A program made the position numbers and the translations under genes. 64,000 nucleotides of DNA from Dactylorhiza incarnata (lineage: Eukaryota; Streptophyta; Magnoliopsida; Asparagales; Orchidaceae). Within the stretch, counting starts at the first letter, position 1. Every line of letters starts with the position of its first letter. Where the stretch lies: positions 372,001 to 436,000 of the forward strand of contig JAWHQI010000264.1 of the NCBI GenBank assembly GCA_033032865.1, in the 5' to 3' direction. Positions 1 to 9,134 of the stretch are shown here, piece after piece. The notes under the pieces were generated by a model. That model had not been told where the DNA came from and did not search any database. It saw nothing but the letters and a program-made list of their open reading frames with translations.

Positions 1-1893
1 CATTGCATGAGCCCATGCCGGAATTCCAACAGCTTCCTGCCACGTCTTAGGGATAGTGATCATAGACAAGGAGGATATAAAACCCTGATGGGGCTGTGAA
101 AGGTGACCATAAGCAACATGATTTGAGATAGGGTGATCGGTACATCCAGCCTTACCTCGTAGCATAGCAAGGGGAACATGCAGGTCAGCATCAGAATCTG
201 AGTCCAAAGACGGCACTGGCAGCGACGGAACCACAGAGGACTGTTCACCTGTTTGCCGACGACGATATATATGAGGAAAATGAGAGATAAGGGGCAGATG
301 TTGGTATGTCGGAGAAAACGATGTAAGTATAGGTGACGTAGGAGATGTAGGTAAAGGGGAAGTAGAAGTGGTAGGCGTAGGAGGAGTCAGAGGTAGAGAA
401 GGAATCAGAGGTAGAGGACCCGAGTCGATGGCCACAATCTCCCCCTGACGAACGGAGTGAGACAAATCCACAAAGTAGGATTCCTCCTCACGGAACGTCA
501 CGTCCATGGTACAGTAGACACGTCTGGAAGGGGGATGGTAGCATCGATACCCCTTAGTGGTAGCAGAATAACCAAGGAAGATACACCGAAGAGCCCGAGG
601 GTCAAGCTTGTCACGCTGAGGCTGATGGACATGAACAAAACAAACACACCCGAACACACGGGGTGGAAGATGAGCAATATGAACAGTGGAGGTCGTAGAG
701 AGACGGGCGAGAGGGGTAGAAAAGTCAAGAACCCGTGAGGGAAGACGATTGATAAGATGAATAGCCGTTAGGATAGCATCACCCCAATATGATTTTGGGA
801 GATGCATGGTATGGAGAAGACATCGGGCAACATCAAGAAGATGCATGTTTTTCCGTTCCGCCACATCATTTTGGGTGGAGGTGTAGACACAAGTAGTTTT
901 GTGGATAATTCCATGACTCGTGAGATATGATCCAAACGTTCCACGATCATCATATCCCCCCCCCCCCCCCATTATCACTACGAAGAATACGAATAGTAGC
1001 ATCGAACTGGGTTTGAACCATTCTATGGAAGGTTTGAAAAACAGGAAACACTTCATTTTTTTTCTTTAAAAGGTAAACCCATGTAGTGCGAGAAAAACAA
1101 TCTATAAAGGTAACAAACCAACGATAGCCATTTAAAGAAACAACAGGGGAAGGTCCCCAAACATCAGAATGTATAATAGCAAAAGGGGTAGCACTAGGAG
1201 AAGAAACATGGGACAACGAATGTCGAACATGTTTGGACATATCACACACATCACATTTTAAGGTTTTAACAATATGCGATAGAGCAGGAAACATTTTTGA
1301 GAGATAGACGGGAGAAGGATGCCCAAGGCGCAAGTGCCAGCGTCGAGCATCCGCAGCAGTAACAATAGAAGAGGAGAGAGCCATAGACGGTGGAGGGGCA
1401 TCCAGATAGTACAAGCCGCCGCAGTTCCTACCACTGCCAATGGTCCGCTTCGTACCCAGTTCCTGAAAAACACAAAAATCAGGAAAGAATGTTACCGAGC
1501 AGTTAAGTGACCGAGTAAGATTGCTAATAGACAAGATTTTGAGGAAAAGAAGGGACATGTAAGACAGACGGAAGAGAAAGAGAGGGGGAACAGGAGATGG
1601 TTCCTTTCCCGGCAATGGGAGACAAAGTACCATTAGCAGAAATCACTTTGTCCTTACCTGACAAGGGAGTGTAAGAGGAAAAACCTGAGGGGGAGCCGGT
1701 CATGTGATCGGTGGATCCGGAGTCGATAATCCACTCAGACTGAGAAGTGGCAGCAGTATTGGCACGGGGTAGAACAGCAGTAGCAAAAGAAGTAGAGGTA
1801 CCGCTATGGGAAGAGTCAGACTGAGAGTGCAGAAGCCGGCGGAGAGCGTCCAATTCCGACGTGGCGAAGTACCTCGCATTCGCGAAATCACTT
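1..1893 (-). mobile_element. Ty1/copia pol relic (protease, integrase, start of RT region), runs off left edge
   Basis: Read on the minus strand from about 1893 to 1, this is a copia polyprotein in order. The protease has the active-site triplet DSG in IIDSGSTDHM near 1730. The GAG-pre-integrase/zinc domain has H-H-C-C in WHLRLGHP and CDVC (about 1350-1240). The integrase core has HSDVWGP near 1165 and RSDNGG near 975. The stretch leading towards RT continues to position 1. It is broken twice: the reading frame shifts near 1530 between protease and integrase, and a run of 15 G (plus-strand C at 956-970) replaces the codons following SDNGG. No LTR is visible. The gag start is missing because the element stops abruptly near 1893, where a gypsy fragment begins on the other strand. 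Non-functional; the family assignment is secure from motif order, the lineage is not resolved. Confidence 0.88.
956..970. repeat. Homopolymer C15 (G15 on the coding strand) inside copia integrase
   Basis: Fifteen consecutive C on the plus strand sit exactly after the codons for the SDNGG motif of the integrase. The family normally continues with an acidic and aromatic pair here, so the run looks like expansion of a short G tract and throws the frame. It could be real slippage or a sequencing or assembly homopolymer error. Confidence 0.9.
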
Positions 1894-2022
1894 CTCCAGA
1901 AGATCTCATCGTATCAGATTCTACACATCCCCCGAGAGCAGAATTCCAGGGCGGATGCTCTATCCAAGCTCGCCACCTCACCCTCCAGCTACCAGTCTCG
2001 AAGACGCTGAATCGAAGAAGTC

Positions 2023-3318
2023 GTGATCCCAAGCATTCAAGGGCCATGGGAAATCGCAGTCATTCACCAGGAAGAGTCATCCTGGATGACCCCGTTGCGA
2101 GCTTACCTCGAGCAAGGGGACCTTCCCGAAGATCGCCTAGAGGCGCGAAGGCTACGAATGCGGGCAGCATCGTTCACCATTATAGATGGGGAGCTTTACA
2201 AACGGGCATTCTCAGGACCATATCTAAAATGCCTGCCAGCGGGCGAGGCAGACTACGCCCTCAGGGAAGTACACGGAGGAGTCTGCGGAGAACACCTAGG
2301 CGGGAAGGCATTAGCGCGAAAAATACTGCGACAAGGCTTCTATTGGCCAACAATGAGGAAGGACGCGGCCGACTTTGTCCAGAAGTGCAAAAGCTGTCAG
2401 CTGCACGCCAACATGCCTCATCAACCCCCGGTCTCACTTTCCACGCTGCAGAGTGCGTGGCCATTTGCGCAGTGGGGGATTGACCTCCTCGGTCCCCTAC
2501 CTCTAGCATCCGGGCAGAGGAAGTTCATCATCCTAGCCATAGATTACTTCACCAAATGGGTGGAGGCGGAGCCCCTGGCTAAAATTACAGAGGAAAACGC
2601 CAAGCAATTCGTCTGGAAGAACATCGTCTGCCGCTTCGGCATCCCAACTGCGATCATTGCCGACAACGACACTCAATTCACTGGGAAGTCCTTCACCAAG
2701 ATGTGCGAGGACCTGAAGATCAACCTGCGTCACACGGCCGTGGCACATCCGCAAACCAACGGACAAGTAGAAGTCACAAACCGCACCATCCTCAAAGGAC
2801 TGAAAACACGCTTGGAAGAAGCCGGGGGACAGTGGGTAGACGCGCTCCCGAATGTGTTGTGGGCGTATCGCACAACAGAGAGGACTCCTACAGGGGAGAC
2901 ACCTTATAACCTCTGTTACGGAACCGAAGCTATCATCCCCGTCGACATCGGCGTTCCGAGTGCTCGAGTACTAACCTTCGACCCCAGCAAGAATGATGGA
3001 CTGCTCCGAGAAAACCTCGATCTAATCCCAGAAGTTCGAGACAGCGCTGCTCACCGCGCTGCACTCTACCAAATGCGTGTCGCCCGGACCTACGACAGGA
3101 GGGTGAAGCCCAGACCAATCAACGTAGGAGATCTCGTCTTACGCAGCGTCGAGGCCGCCGGCAAAGGCCCCCAAGGAGATAAGCTCTCACCGGCCTGGGA
3201 GGGCCCGTACGTAGTCACCACAGTCGTGAAACCCGGAACATACAGGCTCAGGACGGCGGAAGGGAAGACTTTGCCACGCACCTGGAACGCTCAAAACCTG
3301 CGCCGCTTTTACCAGTGA
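2023..3318 (+). CDS. Ty3/gypsy integrase (C-terminal part of a Tat-lineage polyprotein)
   Basis: An open frame of 431 codons. In order it shows an HHCC zinc-binding domain (REVHGGVCGEH, then CKSC, about residues 80-130), the DDE catalytic core (D in WGIDLLGP, D in IIADNDTQF, E in NGQVEVTNR), the conserved WAYRTT...TGETPYNL block, and a GPY-type C-terminal module (WEGPYVV) ending in LRRFYQ. The integrase inserts element cDNA into chromosomes. The first ATG is simply the first one after a TGA. The natural polyprotein would read through from RNase H, so this is a remnant and not a separate gene. The D in ADNDTQF sits in a variant of the more common SDNGTQF, so activity is uncertain. Confidence 0.88.
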   Translation: MIPSIQGPWEIAVIHQEESSWMTPLRAYLEQGDLPEDRLEARRLRMRAASFTIIDGELYKRAFSGPYLKCLPAGEADYALREVHGGVCGEHLGGKALARKILRQGFYWPTMRKDAADFVQKCKSCQLHANMPHQPPVSLSTLQSAWPFAQWGIDLLGPLPLASGQRKFIILAIDYFTKWVEAEPLAKITEENAKQFVWKNIVCRFGIPTAIIADNDTQFTGKSFTKMCEDLKINLRHTAVAHPQTNGQVEVTNRTILKGLKTRLEEAGGQWVDALPNVLWAYRTTERTPTGETPYNLCYGTEAIIPVDIGVPSARVLTFDPSKNDGLLRENLDLIPEVRDSAAHRAALYQMRVARTYDRRVKPRPINVGDLVLRSVEAAGKGPQGDKLSPAWEGPYVVTTVVKPGTYRLRTAEGKTLPRTWNAQNLRRFYQ

Positions 3319-3558
3319 TCCAGGGACCTCTGCCATGTACTAAGCCACGAGCTCAAGCTCGCGCAAACTTATCTTCAATTTATGTACAAGCCGCGAGCTC
3401 AGACTCGTGCACCTATCTTATATTTCATGTTATGTAAAAGTCGCGAGCCCAGACTCGTGCACCTATCTCATCTTACATAAAGTTATGCACCAAATGATTT
3501 CATACTGTAAAACCATATTTTGACACTTACACTCACTTAAGAAAAAACTTTATAAAGA

Positions 3559-3842
3559 GGCCCTGCCTCGGGGGCTTTGCACCGCCGTCGATTGAAGGTT
3601 CGCCCTTCTCCTCCGCCGTCGAGTCCCAGCGTCGTAGGGGTCTGCCCCCCTTACGTTCGCCCCCGGTTTGAATACACCAGCTATTCACCGGCCACTTCGG
3701 GGCCCTGCCCCGGGGACTTTGCACCGCCGTCGATTGAAGGTTCGCCCTTCTCCTCCGCCGTCGAGTCCCGGTGACGTAGGGGCCTGCCCCTCTTACGTTC
3801 ACCCACGGTTTGAATACACCCGCTATTCACCGGCCAAGCCGC
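3559..3842 (+). repeat. 142-bp tandem duplication in gypsy 3' region
   Basis: Two adjacent copies (3559-3700 and 3701-3842) both start GGCCCTGCC and carry the same block with GCACCGCCGTCGATTGAAGG. Apart from scattered substitutions they match throughout. Around them (3340-3960) a short motif GCCGCGAGC...AGACTCGTGC recurs at irregular spacing. Confidence 0.85.
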
Positions 3843-4264
3843 GAGCACAGACTCGTGCAAAAAAGCCGCGAGCGCAGACTCGTGCAAAAAAGCCGCAAGC
3901 ACAGACTTGCGCAAACTAATTCTCTATTGTGTAAAAGCCGCGGGCTCAGAACCGCGCAAGCTAATCTGTCATTTTGCAGAAACCCCTCAACCCATACGGA
4001 TATCAGAGCCGGGCAGCAAGCCCACAACGACCTCAAAAAAAAAAAACACCCTCCGACATCAGCTCCTACCAGAAAAGCGCCGCACGGAGGACAATGGGTA
4101 AAGCCGCCGCAGAAAAGGTCAAAACCTTCGAACTCCTCGCTCCGGAACTCGGACTCCGAAGGTTTGGGGGGCTTATGTTGTACACCCGTAAAGGCCTTAG
4201 GACGCACCTGAGGAAAGCCCCGGAAAAGAGAGGCGGGGTCGACAATCAAAGAGCGCGATAGCAC

Positions 4265-4620
4265 GCAGGCTGCACCCCCCTACCGCACCGCCCTTAGGGG
4301 TGCGGCCGGCCAAGTCGCACCCCCCAAGGGGGTGCGACCGAGCCGCACCCCCTTGGGGTGCGGCCAAGCCGCACCCCCCAAGGGGGTACGGCCAAGCCGC
4401 ACCCGTTTGGGGGTGCGGCCGAGCCGCACCCCCCTTTTGGGGTGCGGCCAAGCCGCACCCCTTGGGGGTGCGGCCAGGCCGCATCCCCCCTTGGGGGGTG
4501 CGGCCAGGCCGCACCCCCTTGGAGGGTGCGGCCAGTCCGCACCCCTCCTTGGGGGTGCGGCCAATCCGCGCCCACCCCTCCTCGGGGTGCGGTCCGGCGC
4601 CCTCTCCTCGCCAAAGGGTC
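4265..4620. repeat. GC-rich palindromic array (GGTGCGGCC...GGCCGCACC) in gypsy 3' region
   Basis: About a dozen degenerate copies of a ~30-bp unit alternate GGGTGCGGCC with GCCGCACCCCC, so each neighbouring pair can fold into a GC hairpin. Because the unit lacks stop codons it creates spurious proline/arginine-rich ORFs on both strands. It precedes the TATA box of the presumed LTR by about 400 bp. Confidence 0.85.
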
Positions 4621-4749
4621 CCGGTCCCCCCTTTGGGGGACAACTCCCCGTCCGCCATCCGCCCGAGGCGTCCCCGTGGTTCGTTGCGCACTTGGAGCGC
4701 TTCGGCGCTAGCACGCGCTCAGAACGTTTCTGAGCGCGATCAGGAAGTT

Positions 4750-4831
4750 TTCTCACTTTTTGTCTTTCCGGCTTCTCACTTTTTGTCTTTCCGGCTTCTC
4801 ACTTTTTGTCTTTCAGGCTTCTCACTTTTCA
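4750..4831 (+). repeat. 23-bp direct repeats (CTTCTCACTTTTTGTCTTTC)
   Basis: Three and a half near-perfect copies of a pyrimidine-rich unit sit between the GC array and the TATA box of the gypsy LTR-like region. They may be U3 enhancer repeats, as are common in plant LTRs, but this is inferred from position only. Confidence 0.8.
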
Positions 4832-5026
4832 GGAACGGGCAGTCGCCTTTTTCGCCTCCAACAGAGCTGCCCGAACTGCCCGAGCCGCCCAAGCTGCCCG
4901 AAGGGCAAGGTGGTCATTTACGAAAAATGGCGATCCGTGTGCCCCAAACCGGAAAATATGATTCGTCCACCAAGCATTTATGGAAACTGCCAACGACAAG
5001 ATTACCAGACTACCCCCGGCCAAAGC

Positions 5027-5035
5027 TATAAAAAG
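5027..5035 (+). promoter_or_regulatory. TATA box of gypsy LTR-like region
   Basis: TATAAAAAG followed by GGCCC in an otherwise GC-rich stretch, placed about 500 bp before the probable LTR end, fits the U3/R boundary of a plant gypsy LTR. Transcript evidence is not available from sequence. Confidence 0.55.
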
Positions 5036-5541
5036 GGCCCTGGGGCTTCATTTGAAGGGACCTTGACTTCTGGACCTGGGAGAGCTCCTTGCAGACTTTT
5101 GCGGAATTCTCTTTCGGTGCTTGAAGATTTCCTTTCCGGACTTGAAGATTTCCTTCATCCCGAAAGGCGACGCAGCAGCTCACTTTTGTTCCCCGGAGCA
5201 GCTCACTTTTGTTCTCCACCTTTCTCAGAAGGAGAAAAGACTTAGTTTTTTCCAAGAGGCGGTCTGTCGCCTTCGGATCTCTCTATCTCTCTACTGCTGT
5301 AACGAGTTGCGGCCTGTCGCACTCGAGTTCTAAGTCTCACTTTGTAACCCCCCTGAAGATAGTGGAATTTGGTCGGCACAGCTCCGACCACGTGGTTTTT
5401 TACCCTTTCCGGGTTTTCCACGCTAAAAAGTCACAGTGCAATCAACGAATCTCTAATTGACTGTTTGCGCGCTTAGTCCGCTCACGAGCTAGGGCGGTTC
5501 AATCAAACCGGTCTACCAAGAGCCCTAAGCGTTCCGCAACA

Positions 5542-5937
5542 ATAGTGTTCGTAACACAAGCAACCAAATGAATCCCTGGATAGGCATCATTGTGTGCTCC
5601 TTGGAAAAAAGGAAAGAAAATCGATGGACCGGCCCTCCCGTCTGTCTCCAAACTGCGACATAGCCAAGGATAATGAATTCGCGGCTATTTATTGTTGATC
5701 GGAAAAACACGAAGGTTTTGCGAAAAGATAAAAGTTGTTCAGATTCTATTAGATATTCACTTATTCCTGTAAATATCTGATTTTTATTATTTTTATTTTA
5801 ATTCTTGCATGCAGTGGTCCGGTGGAGAAGGCGTGGTGGACTGCTTGTATGATGTATCTTGATGCCACATGAAATTTTGAGAAGCAGCCCGAACTTGGAA
5901 CTATATTTTTTATTTTCCCTTTTAGTTTTTTTTTTTT
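5542..5937. other. Intergenic, nothing recognised
   Basis: A low-complexity AT-rich stretch between the gypsy fragment and the LINE tail. It has no convincing ORF, LTR or terminal inverted repeat. The 5' part may be the LINE's own upstream sequence. Confidence 0.5.
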
Positions 5938-6301
5938 CAAGAAATATGTCGTCTCCGCGGAGGCACATGCGGCTAGATTGGCGGTTGAGGTGGCGCTGGA
6001 GTTTTGTTGGGCCTCTGTGTTGATCGTGGGGGGATTGTGCTACCCTTATTGGGCATTTGCGGGTTGGAGTGGGGCGCTCTTCTCGGTGGATCGTCCTATT
6101 ATTTGTCATACTTTGGAGATGGCTCGAGTACTTTTGCCTATCGAGTTTCTTTTCTCTAAACGCTTGGCTAATCGGATTGCGCATGCCATTGCGTCAATTT
6201 CTTTTCATTCGCCTTCTTTGCCTCCTCTTGCATTGAAAATGCTTAGTTCAGACTATATTAATGAATGAACGAATGGTCTTTTGCTTTGCGTAAAAAAAAA
6301 A
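5938..6301 (+). mobile_element. 3' end of a LINE (RNase H domain plus poly-A)
   Basis: The plus strand encodes an RNase H-like C-terminal domain ending at the stop near 6268. It shows AEAHAARLAVEVALE, then a position where most relatives have an acidic D (here VGGLC), and a late NRIAHAIAS block typical of the plant LINE-associated RNase H family. An A-rich tail (6291-6301) follows the stop by about 20 bases. All upstream reverse transcriptase is gone, which is the usual 5' truncation of a LINE insertion. A host RVT_3-type RNase H gene fragment is the alternative, but the adjacent A tract favours a LINE. Confidence 0.65.
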
Positions 6302-8095
6302 TATTATCTCAATGATTTAAGCGGGCAGCTTGCTTCCTGCAAAGGCAGCAAAGTTGGAGCTCTCTGAGCGAATGAAAGTTGAACTTTTTTGAGGAGACTC
6401 AAAAGTTGGTACGGGTGACGCACCTTAGATCACCGTGTGTGGCCCTTGATCCCGCCGTCTATTTTTGTCAGCACGAATTTTCGCACATGATTATCTAAAA
6501 TACAACCACTTTTTAATACGGATGTATTACACGAATATTGGCGCAAGTAATTGACGTTGTTAAATCACAGATCATCATACGGTTGTATTTGCTTCCGCGC
6601 GGTTATGATCACCGTACCTAAATATCTCTCTTTTGAGGGAGAAGAATATTGTGAAGAGCATCTGATCCATCTGTCCACGTCAGCAAAAGTTGGTGCAGGG
6701 AGGCTGACTATCCTGCCACGTGGCATCCACATGGTGGTGCGAGAAGCCACCTCAGAAAAGCTTTGCTTACCTACTAGCTACGTAGTCCTATTATTAGTAC
6801 TCGTAGAGAAGGATTTTGGGTGGGACATTATGCTGCGGCTACTATGCTGAGTTAGCCATGCGATTTATGCAGCTAAAATCCGATACTTGAGATGCTTATG
6901 AATGTTGTGAGCACGAATATGGTCAAAAAAGATCCATTCTTTGTTAATTTATAAGCTAGCACCAGCGAGCTTCCGCTTCGACGAGTAGAAAACAACGAGG
7001 TTTTGAGAAGCTTAGAAGTTGGAAAACGAAGTTTGTAGACCTTGAACTTCCAAACACTGTAGGATTTCATATGAAATGGGATTCACAATGTTCCATCAAG
7101 TATGTGAAATTGTATTACATTCCTACTTTAACAAGCAAATCATCTAATTGTTATCAATTAGACATCACCTCCATGTTAACATATCCCTAACAACAATTGC
7201 CAGAATCAATCCGCATTTGCCGTCATTTTGCTTGGTTGATGAAAGCGCTTGCTGTCTATTGCTTTCATTGCCACCGCTCTACGCGCCACACCGGCATAAG
7301 TGCGGCTAGCCTACAGTTGTGATCCGACGGGCTTTGGAAGCTTGGTACTATTCCATGAGCTCACCCCTGCTGGCTGCATTGTTGTCAGGATCAAGCGGCT
7401 GTCAAAAATCTGAAGGGTGCAAGGGAAACCATGACCGTTGGATCTTCGATTATAAAAAATGAAATTGTAAGTTAAAATATTGATTTTAGAGGTGTCAAAT
7501 GTAATTTACCTTAAAAAATAGTAGTTAGACCTCTCTTTTTTCCTGCTCTCATTCTCTCTCCATTTATCTACTTTGGCCCATGCTCAGCTCATTTGCACAC
7601 TTCATTTTTTTCTCTGTTCTGGGCTTCTTAATATTGGAGGTGATGTTATAAATATATATACATATATAAACAACAATTCTATTTTAGGCTAATGAAATTA
7701 AATAATTCTATTTCTTAAGAAGAGATGAAATTTTTGGAAGAAAATAATTTTTTCCTTCAATAATATTTTGCAACAAAAAAATCATTGTTACTTTCAACAA
7801 AAAAAACATTGTTATTTTAGCAAAAAAAAAATTTTGTTGCTATGTTTGCAATAAAAAAATTTCTTGTCATTTTTTTAGGTAAAATAAAAATTTATTTGCC
7901 TAGTTAAATTTGATGTTAATTAGGAAGAAATTATCTAGCCTTCTTAATTTTTCTTGCTAAATGAGATTTTTATTGTAATAAAACGGCTATAATTAGTTTT
8001 TGCAACCTGCAAACCACGCTTACATGATTATAAATACTGATGTACTCTATAATAAAGGATTAAGCAAATGATTAATAATGTTTTTAAGTTCTTAA
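6302..8095. other. Intergenic region without recognised genes
   Basis: Mixed-composition DNA, becoming very AT-rich after 7640. Short poly-A/T runs alternate with CAACAAAAAAA-type motifs at 7750-7880. No ORF with family resemblance was seen on either strand, and no paired LTRs or terminal inverted repeats could be matched. Confidence 0.5.
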
Positions 8096-8099
8096 TTAT

Positions 8100-8340
8100 T
8101 TTCATCTCCATCTTCTTCTTCCTCTATCTCGGTCACACTCCTTGGCCTTCTTACCGAAGGATATAGGAATTGAAGTTGCCTCATCGCTGCTGGCTCAGTC
8201 TTGGCTTTTGGCGTAGGCTCTAGTTTTGGTGCAAGCTCTGGCCGGTGCTTGTTCTCGCTCAAGTTTTGGTGTCGTCTCTTGCAAATGTTTCAGCACGGCC
8301 TTCGGTGTTGGTTCTGCCTTAATTACATTCTTATTATAAA
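8100..8340 (-). pseudogene. Possible relic of a Ubl-protein Pro/Glu-rich tail
   Basis: On the minus strand the stretch reads in shifting frames as an acidic, proline-rich segment (AEPTPKAV, TTPKLEREQAP) that resembles the Gln/Glu/Pro tail of the Ubl gene at 39203-39667. On the plus strand both share TTTTGGTG and GGCTCAGTCTTGGC-like words. There are frame breaks and no Ubl domain next to it. It is either a degraded family member or low-complexity coincidence. Confidence 0.35.
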
Positions 8341-8399
8341 AAAAAAAAGCAATATTCATTCATAATTACATTCTTATCTCCAAATTAAAATTAACGATA

Positions 8400-8900
8400 A
8401 AAATTCATAAAATTGAAAAAGTTTTTAGTCGAGCTCTTATACCTATTATATTATGGTATGCTCTCATTAGACATGACAGCTGTATTTTCGAGGAACACTA
8501 TTATTAGACATGTCAGTGATATTTTTGAGGAGTTATTATTAAACACATCAATTTTATTAAAGTTGATTTGACATATACGATATATATGCATCATGAAGAA
8601 GGATCTAATGGCCAAAAGTATTTTAACATATATCCGGTGGTGGAGATATTTTGGGATTAAAAAAACTATAAAAGGATGGGAAAAAAGTGAACCCGTCAGA
8701 TCAAGAGACATTCAATTATGACCGTGAAATGGATCCCCTCCATGAGATTTTTTTAACAAAAATTGAAAATTGATGTATACCGATTTTCACATTAATTAAT
8801 TGATAGTATATTTATTTTAAGTTAAATTAATTAATTGATAGAAACAGAATCGCATACCTATTACGACCAGAATACTGTCGCAATTGACCCTAACCTGTAT
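8400..8900. repeat. Copy 1 of a dispersed non-coding duplication (other copy 35770-36080)
   Basis: Several blocks match the region 3' of the syntaxin gene in the same order and orientation: TCATTAGACAT, ATCAATTTTATTAAAGTTG followed by ATTTGACAT, then TTAATTAATTGATAG, then a motif around CTCGCAGTTGAC / GTCGCAATTGAC. Copy 1 also contains a block with ACCGTGAAATGGAT (8721-8734) shared with the MITE at 47104-47305. Confidence 0.6.
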
Positions 8901-9134
8901 CCACCACCATCGTATATACAATGAAAGACGTATAATTTCATGCATTTATTGCAGTATATCTTATCCTATCATATTTTATTATACAATATTTCAGAATTAT
9001 TTAATATCCACATAATCCACAAACAATTATATTCATAAATATTTCTTAATTGTTTGTTTAATAAACTATATATCAAATAATGAAATGCTACGACAATTAC
9101 GACGAATAGACCGTGCTTACATATCGGCTTATTT

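Larger units (their letters stand above)
1894..5541 (+). mobile_element. 5'-truncated Ty3/gypsy (Tat lineage) element: end of RNase H, integrase, 3' non-coding/LTR
   Basis: The segment opens in the last residues of an RNase H domain (IPREQNSRADALSKL, about 1917-1961), followed by an in-frame TGA and then an intact integrase ORF (2023-3318). Downstream lie 2.2 kb without coding potential: degenerate repeats built on GCCGCGAG, a 142-bp tandem duplication, a GC-rich palindromic array, and a TATA box at 5027. This is the layout of a Tat-lineage element with a long 3' region ending in an LTR. The LTR start could not be placed. Its end is probably at the CA of GCAACA at about 5541, by analogy with LTRs ending in AACA elsewhere in the window. 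Everything 5' of the RNase H end is missing at the junction with the copia relic. Confidence 0.75.

Noticed and set aside
4280..5031. Overlapping Pro/Arg-rich ORFs on both strands
   Set aside because: They arise from the GC-rich palindromic array and have no domain or codon structure of a real gene.
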